Shown piece by piece: positions 24,431-36,616 of a DNA stretch of 64,000 nt. The translations under genes were made by a program, and so were the position numbers. Position 1 is the stretch's first letter. Each line of letters begins with the position of its first letter. The stretch covers positions 53,892,914 to 53,956,913 of the forward strand of contig CM053267.1 in the NCBI GenBank assembly GCA_028583415.1, read 5' to 3'. Under the pieces are notes generated by a model. That model saw nothing but the letters and a program-made list of their open reading frames with translations. It had not been told where the DNA came from and made no database searches. The DNA comes from Protea cynaroides (lineage: Eukaryota; Streptophyta; Magnoliopsida; Proteales; Proteaceae).

Positions 24431-26510
24431 TGTAGGAGAGAGAATATCAATGCAGTGGCATAGATGTGGCAACCTCGCGTGTATGTTCTACAGTGTTCTA
24501 CATGTGTCTCAAATGACTTGCAGCGAGTTAAATGGCATTCTACATCAAGTTTGATGAGAGAGAGTGATTGTGGAGTGTGGACCCCACTGGTGATGTGGCA
24601 CAGCTTCTCTGATGATGTGGCCGAGTTTCTGATGATGCGACAGTGTTACTGAAGATATGATAAAGTTTCTCATGTTTCTCATATTGTGGAAAAAGCAATT
24701 GAAGAGAGAAAAAGAAGAGAGAGAAAGAGGAGAGAGAAAAAATGTGAGTGGGACCCACGGGTGTGGTGGCAAGGTGACATGCCAACACGGCAGCCCACAG
24801 CACTTAGCATGTATGGACGCAAAGTTTCGGGTTCAAATTCCAAGGTTTGACAGAATTTTAACTTTGGGCCTATTTTTGATGGGTAATGCAATAGGTTCAT
24901 GGAAATCCAACAGTGGAAAGATGTAGAGCGTCAAGTTATCTTTCCAACGCAACTTGAATCACTCAATTCCGACGTCAGATGAGAGGGATATCGCAGTTTC
25001 TGTCGGATCGCTTGAAAAGTCATTTCACAAGTTGTTTAGGGGACATTTCAGCATAAAAAGAGGAGAAGATGCAAGATCAGCGGCCAGATTGAAGCCACGA
25101 TGCTCAGATCCACTTTGAATGGTCCAGATCAAGGCGGGCTTGAGTGTATCGAAGCCGACGTGTCGAGATTCCATTGCGCGCCTTCAAATTGGTTGGATGC
25201 AGATTATTACAATGCTCTTTGTTGCATGGAGTACTAGCCTGATTCAGTGTGGCGCACACGCGGTACTAAGCCGCAGTTGATCCAGATCTTGCAGTTGTGA
25301 TTGAAGCCGATCGCGCTTGACGTGATTGATGCAGATCCAGCGGCTCACATTGAATCCTACCTTTTTGAGGTTATCTGACGGCTGAAAGAGTAGATTCCGT
25401 CTCCACGAATCAGATCGCGACAGCGCATCGGCAGCGTGGCTACAGTGCGGCGCGGGTGCAAGTTTTGTTTGGAATTCTCTTTCCTTATTTGTGACTGGTT
25501 GAACTTCAAACTGCCATAACTTCTTCATCCGAGCTCTAAATCAGTTTGTTCAAGTTGCAGTTTTCATATTTTTTGATGTTCTATACATTGGGCACTGTTG
25601 GGAGTCATAAAAACGTTGAGAAAAATCGAAAATAGGGTTTTAAAGCTTAACAAATGATTTTCTAGGGTTTCATGCCTCTAGGAGTGATCAATTACCAACT
25701 ACCTCTTCTTTGTGCATCAATGTAGTGCTAAATCCATGTGAGAGGTCAGTAAAACTTTTATTTTTATATTCATGGTGATTATGGGTCGTGTGAAAGAGAT
25801 TTGAAGCCTATGAGCAAGGTGTGCTCTGTGAATCGATCTCTATCAACATTTAAGACTATTGGAAAGTACCTGAGAGCAGTGTAAAACTTTAGAGAGATTG
25901 TTGGCCATTTGAAAGCATAGTTTGTAAAAATTTTCAATTCTCTTATCTATTTATGCTTTCAATTTATTGTATGCTAGCGTAGGTGTAATTGTTGAATACC
26001 TAGCTAGTGGGGAAAAATTGTAAGACAAATTTATAAGCCTAAAAAAAATTGTTATTTGCTTCTCATGGGTGCGGGTTATGCGTGGTATGCAGCGTGTGGT
26101 GAACACTGGTACTTGATACTTGAATTCCTGGCACATGTGTGCCCTCCTAGTTTTATGTTGGGTAAATTTGGTGTATGTACTTCCTGCTGTGTAGACAGCC
26201 AAAAGAAGTGTATTGAGTATATACGAAGCTCGTTGGGCATTACTTCGTGGACGAGCCATCACACACTGTGTTAGTCAACCACGTATATCCTGTGTTGTGG
26301 ACTGTCTTTATTTTTCTATATATTTTGGAGTGCGTGGAATGGCTTGCAGGATGGGTGTGCAAATCTGGTAGACCTGGCCACTGAGTGGTAACGAGGTAGA
26401 TTTGCATACGCTTGTGTGTGTGTAAAAGAATATATCTCCATCAGCTCTGGGCAGCAGTAAATAATCAGGAAAAAGTTTCAGACACTGATTCACCCCCCCT
26501 CTCAGTGTCA
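24431..26510. mobile_element. Probable LTR-derived block (copia SIRE/Maximus type?)
   Basis: Starts tgtaggagagag after UPF0496-like sequence and ends near a caccccccctctcag phrase (26490-26505), typical of the start of some copia elements. UPF0496-like sequence seems to resume at 26540. No coding motif, no clear second LTR and no sure target duplication, so limits and class are uncertain. Confidence 0.35.
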
Positions 26511-26529
26511 TATCAAGTTCATCAGAATT

Positions 26530-26720
26530 GAGTGAGATACTGCAGAAAATTACAATTTTGCAGAAACAAACTGAAGGGTTCATGTGTTACATGGAGAGCA
26601 AGAAAAAACATTTTCAAGAACATCATCGAAGAACTTACACACTGAAGAGTATCCTGCTAAAAATTAATCAATGTATGCACTGGAAGATGAAAATTTAAGC
26701 AAGTCCTTAGCTCAACGATT
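26530..26720 (+). pseudogene. Possible UPF0496 C-terminal remnant
   Basis: Reads as EILQKITILQKQTEGF then KKHFQEHHRRTYTLKSILLK in one frame, an amphipathic helical pattern like the last helices of UPF0496 proteins. The match is by pattern only. If right, the gene was split twice. Confidence 0.3.
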
Positions 26721-27290
26721 AGTACAATGCGTTAGCAAGAAACTGCAAATTAAATTTGTAATTAGATAAATTATTATTGTCATAAAGGTCAGTACAATAT
26801 TACTTCATATAATTCTGAATGATTTAGATTAAAAAAAACTGTAAAAAAAAATGATTCATAATTGTCTTTTGATATATAGAAAGATTATATCCCATTGGTT
26901 CATAGATTAACTATTCTTGTAATTACTCTAGTTGGACTAAGTACTGTAATGTTTGTGATTTTTTGAGGGTGAGTTACTCTAGAACATGGAGTCCACTAAT
27001 TAAAGGGCAGATCAAAGAAACTTTGGGAAAAATTTATATATGAGAGACTAGAGAAATCCAAGGGGTATGAACAATCAAGGGACAAGGAAGGAATTTCAAA
27101 TACATGGAGGAGTAATGTTAATTTTGTGCATTTTTTAGGATGACATACTCCATCCATGGAATCTCTTACTGAAAAACAGACCACAGAAACATTGCTCTCA
27201 TGTAAAAGTATGTATAAGATGGGTTAGTTTTGGTCTCATGTAAATCTAGAGGGTAGCCTTAGCTTAAAAGTAAATCCCATATCCTAATTA
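26721..27290. other. No gene recognised
   Basis: AT-rich sequence without convincing ORFs, LTR ends or TIRs on either strand. Confidence 0.5.
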
Positions 27291-27293
27291 GGG

Positions 27294-27540
27294 CTGCAAC
27301 AGGGTCGGGTTGGGTCGGGTTTTTCAAAACCCTAACCCCAACCCTGATTATTGAAACTTAACCCTAACCCAGCCCAACCCTGCCAGGGTCAGAAAATGTA
27401 CAACCCTAACCCTGACCTGATAGGATTGGGCCTAACCCTAATTTGCCCTGATTGACCCTGACAGGGCCGGGTTGGACCGGGTCAATCCTGATTAACCCCG
27501 ATTCAAGGTTAGATTGACCCTGATTGATCCTTATCTTAAG
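27294..27540. repeat. GGGTC/AACCC-rich small repeat, copy 1
   Basis: Starts tagggctgcaacagggtcgg and continues with alternating gggtcggg and ccctaacc phrases. The same start (tagggctgcaagagggc) is seen at 27684. Such 'tagggctgcaa' ends resemble hAT-type miniature elements; the right end is not resolved. Confidence 0.45.
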
Positions 27541-27683
27541 AAAGAAGAAAAATCCAAGAATTAAACCTTCAAATGCTACAACTACCGTGGGGAAAGTTTA
27601 TTCATTAAACTAGTTGTTAGATTATTTTTTTCAGCTTTCTGATAGAGCAGCCATCATCATAGAAGAGGATAATCCAATTTTTA

Positions 27684-27930
27684 GGGCTGCAAGAGGGCTG
27701 AATTGAATTGGGTATTTAAAAACTCCAACCCAATCCTAGATCCATTTAGTTTAGCCCAGGCCAACCTTGACCCTAACTCAGGGCCTAAGAAGGTCAACTT
27801 GGGGATACCCTGCAACTTAGCCCAACCCAAGCCTGCCTTGATTGGATTTACTTGGGCCGGGCAGGACCGGGCTGGCCCTAATGGACCCTGACTCAAGGTC
27901 AAGAGTTTCTCTTTTGTGATTGTCATGAGC

Positions 27931-27991
<61 letters not shown>

Positions 27992-28170
27992 CACTATGCC
28001 TAGAGGGTCGGGTTGGGTTCAATCCGAGGGTTCAGCCCAACCCCGGCCCAACTCTATTAGGGTTTAACAAAACATGGGCCCAAACCCGGTCCTGTCCGAG
28101 TTCAGGACGGGTTTGGCTATGTTTGGGCTTAGGGCAGGACCGGATTATTTTCACAAAGCCAAACTTGTAC
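27684..28170. repeat. GGGTC/AACCC-rich small repeat, copy 2, with (TA)n
   Basis: Begins tagggctgcaagagggc. It contains a (TA) microsatellite of about 58 bp (27933-27990) and cagccc/gggctt-rich flanks up to about 28145. Open frames here are only low-complexity Ile-Tyr and Pro-rich strings. Confidence 0.5.
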
Positions 28171-28643
28171 GCTTACCAACATTGGATAAACTTAATTTAT
28201 GGAGACTTTCAACAGTTGTGTAAGACCCCCATTTTGGCCTATTTCTCATCAAGGGCATTTTTGTCATCTTTTGGTCATGTTAGAATGTCTCTACCATTTT
28301 AGGTTATTATGAAATGAAAAAAAATGGAAAAAACTGTTAAGAGAATCAGGCTTGGGCCTATAATTTTAGTTTTGTGGTGGTGGGTTTTAATTTGTTATTT
28401 AAATGGGTTTAACTTAGGTATTAGTGGGTTTTAGTTTTGTTTTCTTTTTGTTATTTTGTTTTAGGTATTTGTTGTTATTGGGGTTTTTCTTAAATTCTTT
28501 TAGTTATTTGAGTCAATGGATTTGGGCTGTGGGTTTAAATTAGGTATTATAGGTTAATGGGTTTAGGTTTGGGCTTAGAATATCAATTGTGTAGGAGTTT
28601 AATTATTTTTATAGTTTTTTTTTCTTTCTATTCTCATTTTATT

Positions 28644-29269
28644 ACATGTGTTGGATTGAAAAGAAATCAAAGAGAAGAATCTCGGTTCTTGGATTAAGGG
28701 TTAGGAAAAAAGAAAAAAAAAAGAAGAAAAAAGAGGGACATGTGTTGGATTGAAAAGAAATCAAAGAGAAGAATCTTGGTCCTTGGATTAAGGGTTAGGA
28801 AAAAAGAAAAAAAAAAAAGGCTATGACTAGAAAAAAGAGGGAGTGTCGTGAGAAAGGGGGAGGAGGAAGAGGAGGCGGCAGAAAAGGGAGAGTAAAAGCC
28901 GAAAAATGAGAAAAACAGAAAAAGAGGAGAGAAAGAGGAGGCGAGAAAAGGGAAGAGAGGAAGCTTTGAAGAAGTAGGGAAAAAGGGGGAAGAATGGATT
29001 TCGGCTAGAAGAGAAGAAGAAAGAGGCGGCGAGCAAAAGGGAAGAGAGGGAGCCGAGAAGAAGTAAGGAAAAGGGGGGAAGAATGGATTTCGGCTAGAAA
29101 AGAAGAGAAAAGAGATGAGAAGGAAAGCCGCAACTGAAAAAAAAGACAGAGGAAGACGGCAACCACAAAGCGGGAATAGGAGGAAGATGACATGTTCGGC
29201 TGATTTTGTTTTCCTCTGAAGATGTGCAGAGAGAAACCGCACAGGGTGACCGAAAGATCTCAAGTTGCA

Positions 29270-29303
<34 letters not shown>

Positions 29304-29400
29304 TCTTGAAGAAGAGGGGACTACTAGTGGTTTCTTGCTGAAGAAAGTGAGAGCAGAGAGAGAGAGAGTTGCAGCCATTTGTGCGTGAAAACAGAAGAAG
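28644..29400. repeat. Purine-rich region with tandem duplications and T30 run
   Basis: A 94-bp unit starting acatgtgttggattgaaaag is present at 28644 and 28738. GA-rich sequence continues to 29130 with a second duplication (gaagaatggatttcggctag at about 28990 and 29080). A run of ~30 T occupies 29271-29300. The long minus-strand frames here are Ser/Phe/Leu low-complexity products of the GA tract, not proteins. Confidence 0.8.
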
Positions 29401-30889
29401 AAGAAAAAGGAGAAGAAGACAGGAGGTATGTTTACATTCTCCTTTTATTTATTTTTGAAAATCTGTTTCTTACTGATGATCCTTCGACAAAATTTTCTGA
29501 GTTTGCCTTTGTTATGTACATTTTTTTTTCTCTCTCTTGATAATGTTGATTAGCTGGTCACTGTTCTATTGCCTATGTTCTTGGTTAATTTTGTTTCTCT
29601 TGAAATAATGTATCCCCTTCTTGTTGTTTGATTCTGTTGAGGTAAATGGAATTCCCTTACTTCTTTACAGAAATCGTTTTTATGGGTTGTTCTATTTCTT
29701 CTTCTGCCGAGAATGATCTTTTCATTTCCAAGCCAGATTCGACTAGCAGGGTTGGTGTCGGTTGGGATTGGGATTGGTTTTTTAATTTTTTTTTCTTTCT
29801 TCTAGCTTTTCTTAGCAGATTTCTGTTGGGGATTGGATTTTCTTCCCATTAGTTTTGGTTAGGTTAAGTATGTATTTTAATTCTTTTCTGTTCTTATTTG
29901 CTTCTCAAGGAGTTTTAGTTAGGCTAAGGATTGTGTTTTATTTTTTTGTTTCTTCTTGCCATTTCTCTGCCAGTTTCGGTTAGGTCCGGGATTGAATTTT
30001 TTTTTTTGGTTCTTATTATTATTTTCTGCCCACAGTCAGTGTCATACAGGGGGTTAGTTTACTATTCTACATGTTTCTCACTGATAGGTTCAGATTTTAT
30101 TGGGTTTTCTACTGAAATTCATTTCTAGATGGTTATGTGGGTACATGGTTTACAGTGTAATATTTCATTGGAACTGATTTCGGTTGGGGTTGCTTTTGGA
30201 TAACCTGCTCCTTTATTATTTATTTTCTCTTACGATCCGAATTACGAAAATACATGATATGATTGTTTTAGGTTGTTTCTTATCTCATTTTTTCCCTTGA
30301 TGGCATTGCATCTAAATGAATTAAAGATCAAATCAGTCCACAATTCCTTGAGAAGCCCTATTGTTCGAACTAGTCCTTGGAACTTGAGTTTTATTCACAA
30401 TGAATAGACTTGCTGGGAAATAGGAAGTGGTCTTGGCTCCTAAGGAGGTAACCAACATTGAAAAATTGAAAAAAAGAGGAAAAAAGCTGTGGGAAAGATT
30501 TTAGTTGATATTTTAAAAATTGAAAAGAAAGAAAATGAGAGTTGTACAGGAGAGAGAAAAGTCTTTCGATGTCCAAATTTCTTTTCCATATTTTTTTGTT
30601 TTTTTTCCCATTGCAAAATCTGGTTTATCCCATTTTTGAACCTGGTTTTCTCCTTTGAGATAGACTTGTTCTTTCTTTGATCCAAAGTTTTCTTTTGAGC
30701 TGAAATGTGGCGTGCTTCATGTTTGATTCTTATTAAGTTCTTTATGATCAAAAATCATTCGATTAAATTGGCTTGCATTCAAACCTTGTTTGAATTGAGT
30801 TAACTCGTTCTTGTATGGTCAAATCTGGTTTGGTCTTATGCCTTTATTAGATCATGGTTTATGTTATGACCATTCTAGATGCTTGACCT

Positions 30890-31390
30890 ATGTGCTCAGA
30901 TTTGGTTCGACCCATAATGGTTGGCTTAATGGTGAGGGGTTGATTCAGCCCTATGGTGGGTTCGGTATAACCATATTGGACTGATTCAGCCTCATTGTAG
31001 GATTCATTTAATTGTTTTGGGTCAATCCAGCCCCATGATAGGAGTAGTTTATGAAATCTGATTTATTTATACCATGGATCCAAAGTGCTTAAACTTGTCC
31101 ATATTTTCTTAACCATGCTGATTTAGTTTAATAACTATACTTGGTTTGGTTCAGTCCCATAGTGAGTTGGGTTCATTTGTATTGATGTTGGTTCAATCCC
31201 ATTGTGGGACTGATTTATTTGTTGTGGGTTGATTCAATGATATGTTGTGAGCTGATTTAACATGATGTGCTGGTTCAACCCAAAGTGGGTTTGGCTTAAT
31301 AGTGATGGGTTGATTCAGTCCTGTGGGTTTGGTATAACCATAGGTTTAGACTTAATTAAGCCCATGCACTAGTTTCAACCAATGTACTTG
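30890..31390. repeat. Degenerate ggttgattcagcccYatggtggg array in LTR A
   Basis: Phrases such as ttgattcagccctatggtgg recur about every 50-70 bp with strong divergence. They occupy the same LTR position as the gtggatctatggatagtc array of the LTR at 52699-57544. Confidence 0.6.
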
Positions 31391-31880
31391 GTCTGGTTTT
31401 AAAATACTTAGCTTGGTTTAAAGTACTTGGTTTTGGTTTGATTGCTTGCTTCGATCATATGCTTGGCTAACTTCCCCATGTGTTTAATTTGATGTAATCA
31501 CAGGCTTAGTTAGTCACGTCTATGCTTAGTCATTGCATGTATCCCTTCATTAGTGGTGCGAAACTTTAGGGTGACTCCAATGAGTCCATTCTTGTTGGAT
31601 TTCCAAATTCCATGTTGACTGGGGTGGGCCTTGTCTAGGCCATGAGCCCTCTCAACCATTAGGGTTCGTCACATAATTGTTTTCACCCCCTCTCAAAGAA
31701 AAAATATCAATAAAGGAGAGAAAAGAAAAAATACAAAAATGTGTCATGTTTACATGTTTTCAGGCGATGGTTGGGATCATGTTGATCTCCAACCTAGTTT
31801 TTACCTAGTTTTGTCTTTGGCCTTAGGCCAATCATTTCCCATGATTGGAAATCGGTGTGCGGACCGATCATTTTCAAAAT

Positions 31881-32165
31881 CTTGAGTGATGCCTTGTCGA
31901 GTGCAAGGAAGTCGAGGTCCGAGTACCTCTTGAGTGATGCCTTGTCGAGTGCAAAGAAGTTGAGGTCCGAGTACCTCTTGAGTGATGCCTTGCCGAGTGC
32001 AAGGAAGTCGAGGTCCGAGTACCTCTTGAGTTTGCCTTGCCGAGTGCAAGGAGTCGAGGTCCGAGTACCTCTTGAGTTTGCCTTGCCGAGTGTGAGGAGT
32101 CGAGGTCCGAGTACCTCTTGAGTTTGCCTTGCCGAGTGCGGAGAGCTGAGGTCCGAGTACCTCTG
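31881..32165. repeat. 46-48 bp tandem array, six units
   Basis: cttgagtgatgcc/cttgagtttgcc starts at 31881, 31929, 31977, 32025, 32071 and 32117, each unit ending gtcgaggtccgagtacct. The last units are 2 bp shorter. Confidence 0.92.
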
Positions 32166-32343
32166 AGGTCCGAACACCTCTCCAGTAATGCCATGTGGGG
32201 TCCAACAGCCCATTAACTGCTGGGAACTACGTTTGACCTGATTCTCTAAAGAGATACTTAGGCAGCGGGAAGTGGAGAACTCTGAGTAGTTCACCCTTCG
32301 CGCACGGTCACACGTGCTTCCTTTGTCAAGGGAGCACCTCACA

Positions 32344-32392
32344 CACAGCCACAACCACAACCACAACCACAACCACAACCACAACCACGCAC
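32344..32392. repeat. (CCACAA)n hexanucleotide run
   Basis: About seven copies of ccacaa near the end of LTR A. It encodes only Trp-Leu repeats on the minus strand. Confidence 0.95.
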
Positions 32393-32910
32393 GAACTACG
32401 TTTGGCCTGATTCCCGCCGCACAGGTAGGCGGCTTGATCTCGAGCTCGGTCATTCATTATCTATTGTATTTTCTATGTTATTCATTCTTTTAATTCATTA
32501 TTTGTTTATTCATGATTATTTCATTTTTTTTATCCATTCATTTGTTCATTGATCCATTTATTGTCTGTTGACTTGTATTTTATTTTTCAAATCTATGTGG
32601 CGACACCCTAAGTTAGAACAACTTAGAAACTTGGTCTAGCGTTCCCCATTTGCCTAGTTAGGCTAAATTGAACGACCTGAACATACATAAGTTTTAAGAA
32701 TGCAAGAAAGGATAGGACAGAAGGAGACCGGTCCATTGACCCGGGCGAGTTGGGTGCCTAACACCTTCCCAACTCGTAACTTGACACTTACCCTTCTCTG
32801 GTAAGACTAGAAGCCAATCCATTAAGCATGAGTAATAGTGTCTCTCTAAGTGAGAGACCATTTATAGGTCCTAGACCTTATCTAGGTGGCGACTCCATAT
32901 TTTACTCCAT

Positions 32911-33371
32911 CCATTGGCGTGGATGGACAAAGTAACCAAGGCGAGAGCCTATTTTGATTTCGTGAAGGATCATATGAAAATCCTTTTGTCCTCACAAGTT
33001 GATCGAATCCAAGAGCTAAAATCAATAATCCGAATGATCCCTATTTGGGCTGCTGAAATTTTACTCACAGCAGCATCTTACCATCATAACAAATTCTCCA
33101 TTCATAGGGCAACACAATGGACTGCCACCTCTCCCAGTCTTTCCAAATCTCTTCAGCTAGCATGAACTTCTTCAACGTCCTCACCATGCTCATCGCACTT
33201 GTCGTATACAAGCACCTCTTTATCCCCTTCATATGCCGCTTCACCGGAAACTTCAACAGCATCAGTAACCTACAAAGGATGGGCATACACTTAATCATTG
33301 GCACACTAATTTCCACCATTGTTGCAGCCCTCTTGTTGAGAGCAAACAAAAGACCATTGCAGCTAATGTAG
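32911..33371 (+). pseudogene. NPF (NRT1/PTR family) transporter pseudogene fragment
   Basis: Two overlapping plus-strand frames (32914-33165 and 33117-33371) together give the central part of an NPF proton-coupled nitrate/peptide transporter. DRIQELKSIIRMIPIWAA is the linker into TM7, ASMNFFNVLTMLIALVVYKH leads into TM8, and FTGN...LQRMGIHLIIGTLIS is the next helix. One frame change at about 33105-33118 and loss of the 5' and 3' parts make it non-functional. It begins only ~20 bp after the primer site of LTR A. Identified from family motifs; the exact subfamily is not clear. Confidence 0.82.
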
Positions 33372-33451
33372 GATCCGGTCAGTTTTCATTCATTTGCTTT
33401 GGAATTTTTTTTTTCTCTCGGATCGATGAGAGGTATCAAAGAGAGGAGAGA

Positions 33452-34100
33452 GTGGGGTGAGTGCTGCTAACAGGTCTACTATCGATCTAATCATTGAGTT
33501 CCAACCGAACCCGCTCATTATCAGCTTGATAATGACTTAAAATCGAGCCAAACGATAGTTATCAGTTACAAGCTGGGTTAATCAGCCTGATAGCTTATCG
33601 AATTGGTCTTGGGTTGTGACTCTCAAGCGACTCAAGCCTGAAACTAAGGGTGTCAATGGGTGTGGGGTATCAATACGGTTCCAATTCAGTACAAGGAAAA
33701 ATGCATTCCTATTACCATATCATACTAGTAGGGAAATGGTTTTCTCATAACATTACCATTTAGCTCGGTATAGTTTTTAATCGATGCGAATCACAGTCTT
33801 TATCAGGTATGAACTACGATTCTAATTTGGTACAAAATATGATTTTAATTTAGTATAAAATACGATTCTAATTCAGATTCTAATTCAGTACAAACCATGG
33901 TTCTAATCCGGTACAAAATAAGATTCACTGCAATGTGGATCAGTGGAGTGCACGTTTGTGATCCGGTATATAAATGGTATATAAAATTAGTATACTAATC
34001 GATATATAAATGGTGTACAAATCGATATATAAAAATTATGTATTGTCGATATATCGGTCAAATACTTTATACCTTTTCAAATCATGTGGTGCAGAATTTC
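33452..34100 (+). repeat. Dispersed repeat, copy 2
   Basis: Shares with 35693-36510, in order: gctgctaacaggtctact, cattatcagc, gtgtcaatgggt, tacggttccaattcagtac, ggaaaaatgcatt and the GGTAC-phrase region ending atatatcggtcaaatac. An internal agggtgtcaa resembles a hAT-type end, so it may be composite. No coding capacity. Confidence 0.75.
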
Positions 34101-34426
34101 TACGTATTGGTTCCCTTTCATGGTTTTATATTTGCAAACCTGTTTGCCGTTCGTTTATTATCGACTACCGATCATGGTTAGTAAATATGGGTATTATATC
34201 TGTACCACATTTTTAAACGTATTTTTCCATGTTTTCTCTATAGTCATAGAGAGTCATAAAACTATTCGTTTTTATGATGCACCGTATTATACACGTTTAT
34301 ATGCATACGACATATTAAACGTTGTATATTACATTGACAGTTATTGTAATAATAAAAATTAAAAAATTGAAAAAAAAAATTCAAAAGACTCAAAATTGAA
34401 ACAAAACCTAAAACTAAATCGTCGAT

Positions 34427-34990
34427 TTGTTCCCCAAATACCTTCCGCCTCACCAAATCCCTTCCACGGTAGAACTGCAGCAAGGTCTTCTGCATTCTAG
34501 CGACACTTCGACGGTACTCCGGCCATCAACATTTCTATGCCAGAGGTATGAACCTCTCGGCTCTCTCTCTCTCTCTCTACCCATGGCATGTTCTTCCAAT
34601 GGCTCTCGCTACGGTTCAGAGTGATGAAGAAATTGTTGATGCTAAGCCTCTTGCAATTTCTAGAGGAACATCATATACTTCTGGTCCAGAAAGATACATG
34701 AAAAGGTTGGGATCAGTTATTTGTTACTGGTTTTGCCTCTCATTTTTCTAAACCTTGATTTGGGATGGCAGCTTAAGATGCTAACCTCAATTTATTGAGT
34801 GGAAACGTTATTTATAAACTTAGAAATTAGAATAACTGTCTCTTTGATTGATCTATCTCTTACAGGTGATTTCCATCCCTCTGTCTCCAATAGTAGCTTC
34901 AAATCCGATGATCTATCTCCCTTGTGATGTTGCTAATAGCCTCTGTAATTCCATTTCTGATGATTGGATTCACAGAAGAGTTTCTGAGTT
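34427..34990 (+). pseudogene. Unidentified exon-like fragment
   Basis: A GC-richer island in AT-rich repeats. It reads MALATVQSDEEIVDAKPLAI then SRGTSYTSGPERYMKR before a possible splice donor (aaaag|gttggg, about 34704), and a possible second exon after ttacag at 34866. The composition looks like a host gene piece, but I recognise no family and it has stops beyond these stretches. Confidence 0.3.
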
Positions 34991-35692
34991 TCTAGGTTTT
35001 AGACTTGTGCTCTTTTGATATAATTTACATTTATGTTTATGAATTATTTATAATAAATCATATATGAGAATAAATATGAATTATAAATAATAATTTTTTA
35101 ATACCAGTAGAGATAAAAAAAATTAAATAATAGATTATCACAATAATGATAAATACTTTCTAATTTATTTGTAGATTTTTTTTATATCAATTTATTTTAA
35201 ATATAAGTAAGTATCATAAATCATACCAAACTACTATTATATAATTAATTCTATAATACATACCAAAGAAAGCCTTAATGTGCATAGTATTAAGGTTTTA
35301 GACTTATATTTTTTCATGAACAGATCATGTATTTCTCATGGATAAAAGATGAAGCATTTCAATCCTTCAATGCCTCAAGTTAAACATGTTAGCGCATCAG
35401 GTTTTGTAATTTTTGTGTGGGATTTCATGCATTGGAAAGTTTTTTATTTATAAATTTTATTTATACGTTATTATTTTATTTGTTGAATACTATAAATGTT
35501 TATTGCATAATGAATATATGCCCGTATTTTTTATCCTGGATTTTCTACAGACTATCGTATTAAACACGTATCGTATTAATGTCGTGCATATTTTTTAAAA
35601 CGGATTATTAGTTCTTGTATCAAAGTCTGGCTCCATTTAATCCATGAATGTATGCGTATCCGATTTTTTGCCATACCCGAACTTACTAATTA
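34991..35692. other. AT-rich sequence, nothing recognised
   Basis: No ORF, LTR end or TIR is convincing. Part of 35440-35600 resembles 34190-34330 (gtattaaacacg-like phrases), suggesting repeat debris. Confidence 0.4.
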
Positions 35693-36295
35693 TGGGTGGG
35701 GTGAAGCTGCTAACAAGTCTACTAAGGATCTAAACATTGAGTTCTAACCAAACCCGCCCATTATCAGCCCAATAATGGCCTAAAATCCAACCAAACCGAT
35801 AACTATCAGTTACAACTTACAAGCTGGGTCTATCTGCCTAATAGCTTATCAAGGTGGTCTTGGATTGCACCTTTCAAGCGATTCAAACCCGAAACTAAAG
35901 GTGTCAATCAGTACAATATCAATAATTCAATACGGTTCCAATTCATTGACAAAGAAAAATGCATTATTATTAACATATCATACTAGTAGGAAAATGGTTT
36001 TCCCATACCATTACTATACTAGCTTGGTACAGTTTGTACGAAACACGATCTTTATTAATATGATTTTGTTTCGGTACGAAATACAGTTCTAATTCAATAA
36101 AAGTAGACGAATTTGTCCACGAGTTGAAAAGTGGGGTGGGTTTTGTTTGTTGTTTAAATCCCGGGGGGGGACAATGTTTTCTAATTCAATAAAAAGTATG
36201 ATTCTAATTAGCTACGAAATTTGATTCTACCACAAAGTTGATCAATAGAGTGCAGGTAGTTTGTAATATTTAGTGATCATTGGGTAGGTATTAAA

Positions 36296-36381
<86 letters not shown>

Positions 36382-36510
36382 GGTATATAATATCTAAACG
36401 ATATACAAATCAGTATCTAAAAAATATTTATCCCTGATAAACCAGTCAAATATTTTATAGCTTTTAAAAAACACATGGTTCAAACGCAACCGATGTAGAA
36501 TTTTTACCTT
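35693..36510 (+). repeat. Dispersed repeat, copy 3, with (TA)n
   Basis: Same order of blocks as copy 2. It is lengthened by a (TA) microsatellite of about 78 bp at 36300-36378 where copy 2 has a few tatata steps. Confidence 0.75.
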
Positions 36511-36616
36511 GGGATCCTCACTTTTGAGGATTCCACGCACTTAAAGCGGATTAGTATGTGTCATCATACAAATACATCGAGATATATATTGATCCATTTT
36601 GAGTGACTAGAATCTC

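Larger units (their letters stand above)
28219..32885 (+). mobile_element. Ogre-like LTR A (about 4.7 kb)
   Basis: Starts tgtaagacccccattttgg and ends just before a primer site tggcgactcca at 32887, complementary to a tRNA-Arg type 3' end as in Ogre elements. Its last 300 bp (gggtgcctaacaccttccca, then ggtcctagaccttatctagg) match the end of the LTR at 52699-57544 on the other strand, and the starts match too (TGTAAG..CCCCATTTT). It holds a purine-rich tract, a T30 run, several tandem arrays and no coding capacity. The internal element is absent after the primer site. Confidence 0.7.

Noticed and set aside
24826..24842. ggttcaaattcc, like a tRNA/SINE B box
   Set aside because: No A box or acceptor stem around it, and it lies inside an LTR-like block.
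26697..26740. tRNA-like A-box phrase ccttagctcaacgattagta
   Set aside because: No matching B box at the right distance and no foldable cloverleaf, so neither a tRNA nor a clear SINE head.
28694..29263. 189-codon minus-strand open frame
   Set aside because: Ser/Phe/Leu-rich product of the purine tract, with overlapping frames of the same composition; no protein pattern.
31881..32165. Regular repeats resembling a CRISPR-like layout
   Set aside because: Repeats are contiguous without unique spacers and lie in a plant LTR.
31794..32453. 219-codon minus-strand frame with repeated peptide
   Set aside because: Product of the 48-bp array and the ccacaa run in LTR A; three parallel frames are open for the same reason.
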